64,000 nt of DNA from assembly GCF_030518795.1 (NCBI RefSeq), contig NZ_CP130427.1:1922001-1986000 (forward strand). Direction: 5' to 3'. Every line of letters starts with the position of its first letter. The stretch's first letter is position 1. This document shows, piece after piece, positions 52,123 through 62,963 of this stretch. Both the position numbers and the translations under genes were made by a program. This DNA is from Micromonospora sp. NBRC 110009. Its GTDB lineage: Bacteria > Actinomycetota > Actinomycetes > Mycobacteriales > Micromonosporaceae. The notes under the pieces were generated by a model. That model was not told the origin of the DNA and searched no databases. It worked only from the letters and a program-made list of their open reading frames with translations.

Positions 52123-54598
52123 TGGGCACTCCCGGTGTTGAGGAGCGGACCCGGGCGACCGGCCAGATCCGCGGCGAGCGGAGCGGCGGAGATCCGCACG
52201 ATCTCGCCGGACGTCGCGCCGAGGCTGCGCCGGACGGTCGAGCCGGGTGAGTTGGTCGGCAGCCAGACGACGCCGTCCGGCATCTCGGTGATGGCCGCCG
52301 GCAGGGTGACCGCGCCGCGGTCGGTGCCCACGGTCACCGGGTCGCCGTCGGCCACGCCGAGCGCCTCGGCGGTGCCCTTGCCCAGCCGGACCACCGGCGG
52401 GCGGGCGGTGCCGGCGAGGTGCTCGTCGCCGTCGGTGAGGCTGCCCAGGTCGATCAGCTGGTGCCAGGTGGCCAGCACGGCCTCGCCGGCACCGGGCTCC
52501 GGGACGGCGGCCGGCTCGACCGTCGGCGTGGCCGGACGGTCGACCCGGGTCGGCGGCAGCGAGCCCAGCTCCCGGCGGACGCTCGTCACGTCGCCGGTGC
52601 CGAGCCGGACGTCGAGCTGCGCGGCGAGCGCGTCGAGCACCCGCCCGTCGTTCATCGCGTCGGTCTCCAGCACCGCCTCGAAGGGGCGCAGCCGGCCCTC
52701 CCAGTCCAGGAAGCTGCCGGCCTTCTCGACCACCGGGGCGACCGGGAAGACCACGTCCGCCCTGCGGGCCACCGCGCTCATCCGCAGCTCCAGGCTGACC
52801 AGGAAGGGCACCGCGTCGAGGGCCTGCTCGGCCAGGCGCGGGTCGGCCAGGTCGGCCGGGTCCACCCCGGCCACCACCAGGGCGCCCAGTTGACCGTTGG
52901 CCGCCGCGGTGAGGATGCCGTCGGTGTCCCGGCCGGCCTGGCTCGGGATCACCCCGGCCGCGATGTCCCACGCCTCGCCCAGCTCGGCGCGGGCCGCCGG
53001 CTCGGTGACCAGGCGGCCGCCGGGAAGCAGGTTGGGCAGGCAGCCCGCGTCGACCGCGCCGCGGTCGCCCGCGCGCCGCGGCACCCAGGCCAGCTTGGCA
53101 CCGGTACGCCGGGCGACGTCCGCCGCGGCGGAGAGCCCGCCCGGCACCGCGCCGAGCCGCTCGCCGACGATCAGGATCGCCCCCGGCTGGCTCAGCGCCT
53201 CGGCCACCGTGGCGTGCTCGGCCAGCACGCTGGCCTCCTCGCCGGGCACCACCCGGGCCAGCTTGGCCCCGAGCTTCTCCAGGCCGCGGGTCGCGAACGG
53301 CGCGATCGCGTACACCGTGAGCTTCTTCTTCAGGTACGCCTTGCGCAGCCGCAGGAAGAGGATCGGGCACTCCTCCTCCGGCTCCAGGCCGACCAGCACC
53401 ACCGCGGGCGCCTTCTCCACGTCGGCGTAGGTCACGTCGGTGACCCCGGCGACCGTGCTGGCCAGGAAGTCGGCCTCCTCGCGGGAGACCGGGCGGGCCC
53501 GGAAGTCGATGTCGTTGGTGTGCAGCGCGACCCGGGCGAACTTGCCGTACGCGTAGGCGTCCTCGACGGTGAGCCGGCCGCCGGTCAGCACCGCCGTGCC
53601 CGGCCCGCCGTCTCGGGCGGCGCGCAGCCCCTCGGCGGCCCGGGTCAGCGCCTCGCTCCAGGACGCCTCGCGCAGCTCCCCGGTCTTCTCGTCGCGGACC
53701 AGCGGGGTGGTGAGCCGGTCGAACGCCCGGGCGTACTGGAAGCCCCAGCGGCCCTTGTCGCAGTTCCACTCCTCGTTCACCGCCGGGTCGTCGCCGGCCA
53801 GCCGGCGCAGCACCTTGCCGCGCCGCCAGTCGGTGCGCTGGGCGCAGCCGGCCGCGCAGTGCTCGCAGGCGCTGGGCGTGGAGACCAGGTCGAATGGGCG
53901 GGCCCGGAACCGGTACTGCGCGCCGGTCAGCGCGCCCACCGGGCAGATCTGCACGGTGTTGCCGGAGAAGTAGGAGTTGAACGGGACGTCCCCCGCGTCG
54001 CCCTCCTCGCCGTACGCGTCGTCCCGGTAGATGTTGATCTCCTCGGCGGACGACCGGCCCATCAGGTCGATGAACTTGTCGCCGGCGATCTCCTCGGAGA
54101 ACCGGGTGCACCGCTGGCAGAGCACGCAGCGCTCGCGGTCGAGCAGCACCTGGGTGCTGATCGGCAGCGGCTTCGGGTACTCCCGCTTGTGCTCGTGGAA
54201 CCGGGAGTCGGTGCGGCCGGTGGACATGGCCTGGTTCTGCAGCGGGCACTCGCCGCCCTTGTCGCACATCGGGCAGTCCAAGGGGTGGTTGAGGAGCAGC
54301 AGCTCCATCACCCCCTCCTGGGCCTTCTTGGCGACCGGGGAGGTGAGCTGGGTCCGCACCACCATGCCGTCGGCCACGGTCTGGGTGCAGGAGGCGACCG
54401 GCTTGCGCTGGCCCTCCACCTCCACCAGGCACTGCCGGCAGGCGCCGGCCGGGGCCAGCAGCGGGTGGTCGCAGAAGCGCGGGATCTCGGTGCCCAGCTG
54501 CTCGGCGACCCGGATCAGCAGCGCCCCCTTGGGCGCGGTGACCTGGACGCCGTCGATGGTGAGCGTGACGGTCTCGGTCTGCTTGGCTACGTCGGTCA

Positions 54599-54599
<1 letters not shown>
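52119..54599 (-). CDS. nuoG: NADH-quinone oxidoreductase subunit G
   Basis: An 826-aa iron-sulfur subunit. The N-terminal [2Fe-2S] ferredoxin domain ends [18 protein letters not shown]; then the H-x3-C cluster region ([17 protein letters not shown]), a [10 protein letters not shown] site, and the molybdopterin-type fold with its own C-x2-C-x3-C motif ([14 protein letters not shown] ... [10 protein letters not shown]), binding the extra cluster N7. The remaining 550 residues are a degenerate molybdopterin-oxidoreductase fold without cofactor. TGATG overlap with nuoF. Confidence 0.95.
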
Positions 54600-55911
<1,312 letters not shown>

Positions 55912-55915
<4 letters not shown>

Positions 55916-57048
55916 TTCTGGACCCCCGTTTCGCTCGCGACCGCCGGGCCCGCGCCGTTGGCGCCCGTCCCGGCCTCCGCCTCCTTGAGGTTGCGCTGCT
56001 GCGCCCCGGCCTCGTCGCCGGCCGGCTTGCCGTCACCGGCCGGCGCGTTCGCCGCCGCGCCGGCGGCCTCCGCCGCCTGCGCGTCACGCGGTGCCGGCGG
56101 CGTGCCGTCCGTCGGGACCTTGGTGCCCGGGGCGTCCGGCACGGCGGTGCCCGCGTCCGGCTGCCGGGTCTCGGCGGTACGCACCTGCGGCGACTTGGCG
56201 TCCGGCGCCTTGACGTCCGGCGCGGTGCTGCCGGTGGCTGCCGCCGGCTTCGCCGGCTCGCCCGCGCCGGCGTTGCCGGCAGTCGGGGCGGGCTTGGCCG
56301 GCTCGACCGGAGGCTTCGCGGCCTCGGTCCTGGCCTTCGCCTCGGCGGCGGCCTTGTCGGCCTCGGCCTTGCTGCGGATCGGGGTGTTCGGGTCGAAGCC
56401 CGGCACCGAGATGCCGTGCTGCTCGGCCAGGTGCAGGCCGCGCAGGGTCGCCGCGCCCGGCCCGCCGTCGGCCACCGCGCCCTCGCGCTCGTCGGCGAAG
56501 CCGGCGAGCTGGACGGCCATCTCCTTCAGCGTGCAGAGCCGGGCGCCCCGGGTCGGCATCGGCCGGCCGCCGGCGCGCAGCTCCTCGACGACACCGAGCG
56601 CGCTCTGCGCGTCGACATTGTCGAAGAAGTCGTAGTTGACCGTCATCACCGGGCCGTAGTCGCACGCCGCCAGGCACTCGGCGTGCTCCAGGGTGATCTT
56701 CCCGTCCTCGGTGGTCTCGTCGTGCCCGACGCCGAGGTGCTCGGCCAGGGTGTCGTAGACCTCCTGGCCGCCCAGCACGTTGCACATCGTGTTGGTGCAG
56801 ACGCTGACCAGGTAGTCGCCGGTCGGCTTGCGCTTGTACATGGTGTAGAAGGTGGCCACCGCGCCGACCTGGGCCTTGTTCAGGCCGAGAACCTCGGCGC
56901 AGAACTCGACGCCGGCCGGGGAGACGTAGCCCTCCTCGGACTGGACCAGGTGCAGCAGCGGCAGCAGCGCCGACCGGGACCGGTCGGCCGGGTACCGGGC
57001 GATGATCTCCCGCGCCCGGGCCCGGGTCTCTTCAGTGAAAACGGTCAT
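55912..57048 (-). CDS. nuoE: NADH-quinone oxidoreductase subunit E with long Ala/Pro-rich tail
   Basis: A 378-aa subunit. The thioredoxin-like [2Fe-2S] domain covers about residues 1-200, with ligands in [14 protein letters not shown] and [11 protein letters not shown]. After [16 protein letters not shown] the protein continues for about 150 residues of Ala, Pro, Lys, Gly and Thr without predicted structure. Typical NuoE proteins are about 160-250 aa, so this tail is unusual; it keeps a clean frame into the ATGA overlap with nuoF. Its role is unknown; it may be a species-specific linker. Confidence 0.93.
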
Positions 57049-58370
57049 CGGTCACAACCACCCATCACGGGGTCCAGCGAGGCGCCACCGGCGATCACGT
57101 CGGCGATCAGGCCGCCCTCGGCCATCGCCGGGAGGGCCTGGAGGTTGACGAAGCTCGGCTCGCGGTAGTGCACCCGGTAGGGCCGGGTGCCGCCGTCCGA
57201 GACGGCGTGCACGCCCAGCTCGCCGCGGGGCGACTCGATGCCGACGTACACCTGGCCCGGCGGGACCCGGAAACCCTCGGTGACGAGCTTGAAGTGGTGG
57301 ATCAGCGACTCCATCGACTGACCCATGATCTTGGCCACGTGCTCCAGCGAGTTGCCCATGCCGTCGACGCCGATGGCGAGCTGCGCCGGCCAGGCGATCT
57401 TGCGGTCGGCGACCATCACCGGGCCCGGCTTGAGCCGGTCGAGGGCCTGCTCGACCAGCTTCAGCGACTCGCGGATCTCGGCGAGCCGGACCAGGTAGCG
57501 GCCCCAGACGTCGCCGTCGGTGTGCGTCGGCACGTCGAACTCGTACGTCTCGTAACCGCAGTACGGCATGGTCTTGCGCAGGTCCCAGGCGAGGCCGGCG
57601 GAGCGCAGCACCGGACCGGTCACCCCGAGCGCGAGGCAGGCCGTCACGTCGAGGACCGCCACGTTCTTCGTCCGCTCGATCCAGATCGGCTGGCCGGAGA
57701 GCAGGTCCTCGTACTCCTTGAGCTTCTTCGGCATCAGCTTGAGGAAGTCACGGATCTTGACGATCGCGTCGTCCGGCACGTCCTGCGCCACGCCGCCCGG
57801 CCGCACGTACGCGTGGTTCATGCGCAGGCCAGTGATGGTCTCGAAGATGTCGAGGATGTACTCCCGCTCGCGGAAGCCGTACAACATCATGTTGATCGCG
57901 CCCAGCTCCATGCCGGTGGTGGCCAGCCAGACCAGGTGCGACGAGATCCGGTTGAGCTCCATCATCAACACTCGGATGGTGGTGGCCCGCTCGGTGATGT
58001 CGTCGGTGATGCCGAGCAGCTTCTCCACCGCCAGCGCGTACGCCGTCTCGTTGAACAGCGGGGAGAGGTAGTCCATCCGGGTCACGAAGGTCGAGCCCTG
58101 GACCCAGTTCCGGTATTCGATGTTCTTCTCGATGCCGGTGTGCAGGTAGCCGACGACCGAACGGGCCTCGCGGACCGTCTCGCCCTCCAGCTCCAGGATC
58201 AGCCGGAGCACGCCGTGCGTGGACGGGTGCTGCGGACCCATGTTGACGACGATCCGCTCGTCGTTGATCGGGTCGGTGCCGGAGACGACCTGGTCCCAGT
58301 CCCCGCCGGTGACGGTGAAGACCTTGCCCTCGGTGGTCTCGCGCTCGGTCGCGTAGTTCGACGTCGTCAC
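57045..58370 (-). CDS. nuoD: NADH-quinone oxidoreductase subunit D
   Basis: A 441-aa subunit of the quinone-reducing module, related to the large subunit of NiFe hydrogenases. Conserved segments include [20 protein letters not shown] near the N-terminus (the loop whose His contacts quinone), [11 protein letters not shown], and [20 protein letters not shown] near the C-terminus. The start overlaps nuoC and the end overlaps nuoE. Full length, nothing missing. Confidence 0.97.
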   Translation of the reverse strand: MTTSNYATERETTEGKVFTVTGGDWDQVVSGTDPINDERIVVNMGPQHPSTHGVLRLILELEGETVREARSVVGYLHTGIEKNIEYRNWVQGSTFVTRMDYLSPLFNETAYALAVEKLLGITDDITERATTIRVLMMELNRISSHLVWLATTGMELGAINMMLYGFREREYILDIFETITGLRMNHAYVRPGGVAQDVPDDAIVKIRDFLKLMPKKLKEYEDLLSGQPIWIERTKNVAVLDVTACLALGVTGPVLRSAGLAWDLRKTMPYCGYETYEFDVPTHTDGDVWGRYLVRLAEIRESLKLVEQALDRLKPGPVMVADRKIAWPAQLAIGVDGMGNSLEHVAKIMGQSMESLIHHFKLVTEGFRVPPGQVYVGIESPRGELGVHAVSDGGTRPYRVHYREPSFVNLQALPAMAEGGLIADVIAGGASLDPVMGGCDR

Positions 58371-59104
58371 TGGTACGACCTCCGCTTGTCCGGCGGCGGG
58401 ATCTCCGCGCCCTTGTACTCGACGGGCACACCGCCGAGGGGGTAGTCCTTGCGCTGCGGGTGCCCCTCCCAGTCGTCCGGCATGAGGATCCGGGTCAGGT
58501 TGGGGTGGCCGTCGAAGACGATGCCGAACATGTCGTACGTCTCCCGTTCCTGCCAGTCGGCGGTCGGGTAGACGGCGGTGACGCTCGGCAGGTGCGGGTC
58601 CTCGGCGGAGACCGCGGCCTCCAGCCGGACCTGGCGCCGGTAGGTCATCGAGGTGAGCTGGTAGACCACGTGCAGCCGGCGCCCGTCGGTGCCCAGGTAG
58701 TCCACGCCGGACACCGAGGAGCAGAGCTCGAAGCGGAGCGCCAGGTCGTCGCGCATCACCTGGCAGACCTCGGCGATCCGCTCCGGGCGGACGTGCAGGG
58801 TCAGCTCGCCCCGGTCGACCACGACCTTCTCGATCGCGTCGCCGAACTGGGGGTACGCCTCCTCCAGCGCGTCGCGGACCTCGTCGAAGTAGCCCCCGTA
58901 CGGCCGGGCGGCCTCCTCGATCGGCTTGCGCTGGCGGACCAGGCCGCCGAAGCCGGAGACGTCGCCGGTGCCCTGATTGCCGAACATGCCGCGCCCGGCC
59001 GGGCTGGCCGGCGGGTACTCCGCCGGCGCGGTGCTGCTGGCGCCGGCCGGGGTCGTCGGGACCGGCACGCCGCCGTCGTTGTTCTTGTCGTTCCGTGCCG
59101 TCAC
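58367..59104 (-). CDS. nuoC: NADH-quinone oxidoreductase subunit C
   Basis: A 245-aa peripheral subunit. The core is the 30-kDa complex I domain: [20 protein letters not shown], then [20 protein letters not shown] and [20 protein letters not shown] with the signature DYPLGG. The first 60 residues are a Pro/Gly-rich extension typical of actinobacteria. The GTG start overlaps the nuoB stop (GTGA). Confidence 0.95.
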   Translation of the reverse strand: MTARNDKNNDGGVPVPTTPAGASSTAPAEYPPASPAGRGMFGNQGTGDVSGFGGLVRQRKPIEEAARPYGGYFDEVRDALEEAYPQFGDAIEKVVVDRGELTLHVRPERIAEVCQVMRDDLALRFELCSSVSGVDYLGTDGRRLHVVYQLTSMTYRRQVRLEAAVSAEDPHLPSVTAVYPTADWQERETYDMFGIVFDGHPNLTRILMPDDWEGHPQRKDYPLGGVPVEYKGAEIPPPDKRRSYQ

Positions 59105-59778
59105 TTCGGGCCCCCCTGCGACTGGAGGTGGTTCTGCGCCTTCATCCAGTTCTCGATCCGCAACTGCTCCTCGCGCCCCTCGCGGACCGCCTTCGTCCAC
59201 TCGGCGCGCCGGGCCTTGTCGTTGCGGTACGACGACGGCATCGAGCCGTAGGGCACGACGGGCACGTCACCGCGCTCCTTGCGGGCCTCCAGCATCTTGC
59301 GGCCGTTCGCGCCCAGCGGCTCGTACATGATCTTCTCGCGGAGCTTGAGCACCGCGTCGATGAGCATCTCGGGCCGGGGCGGGCAGCCCGGGAGGTACAT
59401 GTCGACCGGCACGATGTGGTCGACGCCCTGCACGATGGCGTAGTTGTTGAACATGCCGCCGCTGCTGGCGCAGACGCCCATCGAGATGACCCAGCGGGGC
59501 TCGGCCATCTGGTCGTAGATCTGGCGCAGCACCGGGGCCATCTTCTGGCTCACCCGGCCGGCCACGATCATGAGGTCCGCCTGCCGCGGCGAGGCCCGGA
59601 AGACCTCCATGCCCCAGCGGCCCATGTCGTAGTGCGGACCGCCGGCGGCCATCATCTCGATGGCACAGCAGGCCAGGCCGAAGGTGGCGCCCCAGACGGA
59701 CGACTTCCGCGACCAGTTGACCAGCTTCTCCACGGAGGTGAGCAGGACGCCGGCCGGGAGCTTCTCCTCGATGCCCAT
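59101..59778 (-). CDS. nuoB: NADH-quinone oxidoreductase subunit B
   Basis: A 225-aa subunit that carries the terminal [4Fe-4S] cluster N2. The tandem-cysteine motif is [10 protein letters not shown] at about residues 36-45; the other ligands are in [13 protein letters not shown] and [11 protein letters not shown]-terminal charged tail of about 50 residues follows. A weak ribosome site precedes the ATG; nuoA ends 14 bases upstream. Confidence 0.97.
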   Translation of the reverse strand: MGIEEKLPAGVLLTSVEKLVNWSRKSSVWGATFGLACCAIEMMAAGGPHYDMGRWGMEVFRASPRQADLMIVAGRVSQKMAPVLRQIYDQMAEPRWVISMGVCASSGGMFNNYAIVQGVDHIVPVDMYLPGCPPRPEMLIDAVLKLREKIMYEPLGANGRKMLEARKERGDVPVVPYGSMPSSYRNDKARRAEWTKAVREGREEQLRIENWMKAQNHLQSQGGPK

Positions 59779-59792
59779 CTGACGTACCTCCC

Positions 59793-60158
59793 TCAGTCCC
59801 AGTCCAGGCCGCCGCGCCGCCAGACGTAGGCGTAGGCGACGAAGACCGCGACGATGAACAGGACCATCTCCACGAAGCCGAAGATCGGCAGGGCGTCGAA
59901 GGAGACCGCCCAGGGGTAGAGGAAGATGATCTCGATGTCGAAGACGATGAAGAGCATCGCCGTCAGGTAGAACTTGATCGGGAACCGGCCGCCGCCGACC
60001 GGCTGCGGGCTCGGCTCGATGCCACACTCGTACGCCTCGAGCTTGGCCTTGTTCAGCCGCCGGGGACCGGCGAATCGGGCGGCGGCCACGGAGAACAGCG
60101 CGAACCCCGCGGCGAGGGCGAAGAGCCCGATGATCGGTGCGTAAGGAGAGAGCGTCAT
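59793..60158 (-). CDS. nuoA: NADH-quinone oxidoreductase subunit A
   Basis: A 121-aa three-helix subunit, first gene of the fourteen-gene nuo operon. The conserved loop [20 protein letters not shown] (with the Cys that becomes exposed in the resting enzyme) and the second-helix acidic [16 protein letters not shown] are intact. AGGAG precedes the ATG by 7 bases. The promoter lies in the 80 bases upstream, which contain phased repeats (separate entry). Confidence 0.97.
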   Translation of the reverse strand: MTLSPYAPIIGLFALAAGFALFSVAAARFAGPRRLNKAKLEAYECGIEPSPQPVGGGRFPIKFYLTAMLFIVFDIEIIFLYPWAVSFDALPIFGFVEMVLFIVAVFVAYAYVWRRGGLDWD

Positions 60159-60200
60159 CGTTGTCTCCTGCTCGTCCTTCCCTGACCTCGGTGGTTAGCG

Positions 60201-60227
60201 AAAATCACACTATTCACGTCCCTCACG
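60201..60227 (-). promoter_or_regulatory. nuo promoter region with three phased GTGA repeats
   Basis: On the minus strand GTGA occurs three times exactly 9 bases apart (plus-strand TCAC at 60205-60208, 60214-60217, 60223-60226), in the short gap upstream of nuoA. TAGTGT within it could serve as a -10 box. No known regulator can be assigned. Confidence 0.4.
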
Positions 60228-60255
60228 ACCTCGGCCAGCGGGGGTCGATCTTTGT

Positions 60256-60285
60256 CGGCCCCGGGGCGCCGTCGCCCCGGGGCCG
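60256..60285 (-). terminator. Terminator of the MenJ-like gene
   Basis: Perfect 13-bp arms (60256-60268/60273-60285) with loop CCGT, 5 bases after the stop on the minus strand, followed on that strand by AAAGATCG. It insulates the nuo operon from the upstream gene. Confidence 0.8.
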
Positions 60286-60290
60286 GTGGT

Positions 60291-61565
60291 CTACACGGCC
60301 GGAGCCACCCTCGTCATCGCGTTGATGATCCGGTCCATCGCGTCCCCGCCCCGCGGGTCGGTCAGGTTGGCCAGCAGCTTGAGCACGAAGCGCATCAACA
60401 TCGGGTGCGGCATGCCGTGCCGGGTGGCCAGCCGCATGACCTCCGGCCGGCCGATGAGCTTCACGAAGATCCCGCCGAGCCGGTAGTAGCCGCCGAAGCG
60501 CGCCTTCAGCTCCTGCGGGTACGCCATCAGTGCCCGCTCCCGCTCGGCGCCGGCCGGCCGGGCGAGGGCCTGCACCGCCACCTCGGCGGCCAGCTCGCCG
60601 GACTCCATCGCGTACGCGATGCCCTCGCCGTTGAACGGGTTGACCATGCCGCCGGAGTCGCCGACCAGCAGCACCCCGCGGGTGTAGTGCGGCACCCGGT
60701 TGAAGCCCATCGGCAGCGCGGCGCCGAGGATCGGCCCGTCCGCGTTGGCCTCGTCGGTCATCCCCCAGTCCTCGGGGGTGTTGGCCAGCCAGTCGGTGAG
60801 CAGCCGGCGGTAGTTCGTCCTGCCGAAGGCGGCGGAGGAGTTGAGCACGCCCAGGCCGGCGTTGACCCGGCCGTCGCCCAGGCCGAAGATCCAGCCGTAC
60901 CCGGGGAGCAGCGCGTCGCTGCCCTTGGCCCGCAGCTCCAGCCACGACTCCAGGTAGTTGTCGTCGTGCTTGACGGGCGAGCGGTAGTAGCGGCGGACCG
61001 CCACGCCGATCGGCCGGTCCTCCCGCTTGGCCAGCCCGAGCGCGAGCGGGAACCGGCCGGAGACGCCGTCCGCCGCGACCACCAGCGGGGCGTGGAAGGT
61101 GGCGGGCTCCTTGTCCGGACCCACCTCGGCCTGCACGCCGATCACCCGGTCGTCGGCGTCGAGCACCGGCCCGATCACGTTCACGCTGGTCCGCAGCTTC
61201 GCCCCGGCCGCGACCGCCCGCTGGACGAGCAGGTCGTCGAAGTCGAGTCGGGTCCGGACCAGGCCGTAGTTGGGGAAGCTGGCCAGGTCGGGCCAGTCCA
61301 GTTCCAGGCGTACCCCGCCGCCGATCACCCGGAGGCCCTTGTTGTGCAGCCAGCCGGCCTCGGGCGAGGTGTCCACGCCCATGCGGATGAGCTGCCGGAC
61401 GGCCCGGGGGGTGAGCCCGTCGCCGCAGACCTTCTCCCGGGGAAACTCGGTCTTCTCCAGCAGCAGCACGCGGACGCCGTGCCGCGCCAGGTGGTACGCC
61501 GTCGCCGATCCTCCGGGACCGGCGCCCACGACGATCACCTCGGCGTCGTTCTCCACCGCGGTCAT
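60291..61565 (-). CDS. Geranylgeranyl reductase-family flavoprotein (MenJ-like)
   Basis: A 424-aa FAD-dependent reductase. The N-terminal dinucleotide motif is VIVVGAGPGGSATAYHLARH, followed by the family hallmark FPREKVCGDGLTPRAV; GVLLVGDSGGMVNPFNGEGI is the second FAD-binding region, and a C-terminal amphipathic stretch could touch the membrane. In mycobacteria MenJ (Rv0561c) reduces one double bond in the menaquinone side chain, and the same trio (menG, menJ, prenyl synthase) occurs here around nuo. The ATG at 61563-61565 follows GGGAGGAGG. A Rex-type operator lies in its leader. Confidence 0.88.
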   Translation of the reverse strand: MTAVENDAEVIVVGAGPGGSATAYHLARHGVRVLLLEKTEFPREKVCGDGLTPRAVRQLIRMGVDTSPEAGWLHNKGLRVIGGGVRLELDWPDLASFPNYGLVRTRLDFDDLLVQRAVAAGAKLRTSVNVIGPVLDADDRVIGVQAEVGPDKEPATFHAPLVVAADGVSGRFPLALGLAKREDRPIGVAVRRYYRSPVKHDDNYLESWLELRAKGSDALLPGYGWIFGLGDGRVNAGLGVLNSSAAFGRTNYRRLLTDWLANTPEDWGMTDEANADGPILGAALPMGFNRVPHYTRGVLLVGDSGGMVNPFNGEGIAYAMESGELAAEVAVQALARPAGAERERALMAYPQELKARFGGYYRLGGIFVKLIGRPEVMRLATRHGMPHPMLMRFVLKLLANLTDPRGGDAMDRIINAMTRVAPAV

Positions 61566-61585
61566 CTGCGCCTCCTCCCGCACGC

Positions 61586-61603
61586 TCGTGAAATGGTTCA
61601 CAA
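61586..61603. promoter_or_regulatory. Rex operator upstream of the MenJ-like gene
   Basis: TCGTGAAATGGTTCACAA matches the Rex consensus TTGTGAANNNNTTCACAA at 13 of 14 fixed positions. Rex is the NADH/NAD+-sensing repressor of respiratory genes in streptomycetes. A -10-like TAGACT (rc of 61618-61623) lies just upstream on the minus strand, so the site would sit at or shortly after the transcription start, a repressing position. Confidence 0.7.
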
Positions 61604-61700
61604 GCCGATCGGGTTGGAGTCTATGACCGGGGTTACACCTGTAGGCGGTGAGGGGTACCTAACTTCGTAGAAACACGCCGGTAGGCGTCCACTTCGGGCG

Positions 61701-61919
61701 TCACGGGTGGGCGGGAGTGGCAGGTCCGAGCCCGGCGTCGACCCGGATCGTCTCCGGCAGGTGCTCGCGCAGCGCGCCGCCGGCCGCCCGGTCGAGCGCG
61801 GCCAGCACCTCGGCCACCACCTGCCGCACGTCGGCCGGGTCGGCGCCGGCCAGCTCCCTGAGCTGCGCGATGAGTTCCGCGGCGTCGTCGTCCGTGGTGC
61901 CCTGCTCTGCTCCCGTCAT
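61701..61919 (-). CDS. Small acidic protein of unknown function
   Basis: A 72-aa soluble protein (MTGAEQGTTDDDAAELIAQL start) with one long amphipathic helix (DPADVRQVVAEVLAALDRAA) and no membrane segment. The ATG lies 7 bases after TACGCT (rc of 61927-61932), a leaderless-type promoter. Not recognised. It lies between the MenJ-like and MenG genes on the same strand, but nothing links it to quinone metabolism beyond position. Confidence 0.5.
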   Translation of the reverse strand: MTGAEQGTTDDDAAELIAQLRELAGADPADVRQVVAEVLAALDRAAGGALREHLPETIRVDAGLGPATPAHP

Positions 61920-62004
61920 GGGGCAGAGCGTACGGGACATAGTGGAGCAAAGACGGATATTCACGAAAGAGGTGGTTTTGGCCGGGTGGAGTCCCGGCCC
62001 GCCC

Positions 62005-62715
62005 TCAGTCCCGGACCGCCCGGTGCAGCGCCACGATGCCGCCGGTCAGGTTGCGCCACCCCACCCGGCTCCAGCCGGCCGCGCCGATCCGGGCGGCGAG
62101 CGCCGCCTGGTCCGGCCAGGCCCGGATCGACTCGGCCAGGTAGACGTACGCGTCGGGGTTGCTGGAGACCGCCCGGGCCACCGCCGGCAGCGACCGCATC
62201 AGGTACGACAGGTAGACCGTGCGGAAGGCCGGGTTCACCGGCGTGCTGAACTCGCAGACCACCAACCGGCCGCCGGGCTTCGTGACCCGGGCCAGCTCGT
62301 GCAGCGCCGCGTCGGTGTCGCTCACGTTACGCAGCGCGAAGGAGATGGTGACCGCGTCGAAGCTGGCGTCGGCGAAGGGCAGCCGCAGGGCGTCCCCGGC
62401 CAGCAGCGGCACCTGCGGACGGGTCCGCTTGCCGGCGTGCAGCATGCCCAGCGACAGGTCGGCGCCGACCGCGTACGCCCCGGAGTGGGCCAGCTCCTCG
62501 GTCGAGACGCCGGTGCCCGCGCCCACGTCCAGCACCCGCTCGCCCGGGCGCAGCCCGAGCGCCGCCCGGGTGGCCCGCCGCCAGAACCGGTCCTGCCCGA
62601 ACGACAGGACGGTGTTGGTCAGGTCGTAGCGGGCCGCCACGCCGTCGAACATCGCGGCGACCTCGTGCGGCTGCTTGTCCAGGCTGGCGCGCTGGCCCTG
62701 AGGGGTACGGCTCAC
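62005..62715 (-). CDS. menG: Demethylmenaquinone methyltransferase
   Basis: A 236-aa class I SAM methyltransferase that performs the last step of menaquinone synthesis. SAM motif I is [13 protein letters not shown] at about residues 55-67; UbiE/MenG signatures are [18 protein letters not shown] near the N-terminus and [20 protein letters not shown] plus [15 protein letters not shown]. The GTG start follows GGAGGG closely. Standard length. It belongs functionally with the MenJ-like reductase and the prenyl synthase flanking the nuo operon. Confidence 0.92.
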   Translation of the reverse strand: MSRTPQGQRASLDKQPHEVAAMFDGVAARYDLTNTVLSFGQDRFWRRATRAALGLRPGERVLDVGAGTGVSTEELAHSGAYAVGADLSLGMLHAGKRTRPQVPLLAGDALRLPFADASFDAVTISFALRNVSDTDAALHELARVTKPGGRLVVCEFSTPVNPAFRTVYLSYLMRSLPAVARAVSSNPDAYVYLAESIRAWPDQAALAARIGAAGWSRVGWRNLTGGIVALHRAVRD

Positions 62716-62878
62716 CCCTCCACTCTGCCAGCCGGCCCGCGACCCGCTTCCCCCCGGGTACGCCGGCGTGCCGACGACGGTCAGCCCGCCGGCGGCGAGC
62801 AGGGCCATGGCACCGGAGCGACGTCACGACACGCCTGCATCTGTCGATGAATGTCGTCCTCCGAAGCGGAACGAGACA

Positions 62879-62917
62879 CAGCCGGGGCGGGATGGTGTGC
62901 CCATCCCGCCCCGGCTG
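62879..62917 (-). terminator. Terminator after the surface-protein gene
   Basis: Perfect 17-bp arms (62879-62895/62901-62917) with loop TGTGC, downstream of the LPxTG gene on the minus strand and ending in TGTGTCTC. Confidence 0.9.
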
Positions 62918-62963
62918 CCGTGCGTTATGTGAACGGCCCTCCCGGGCCGATGGAGGACGACCG

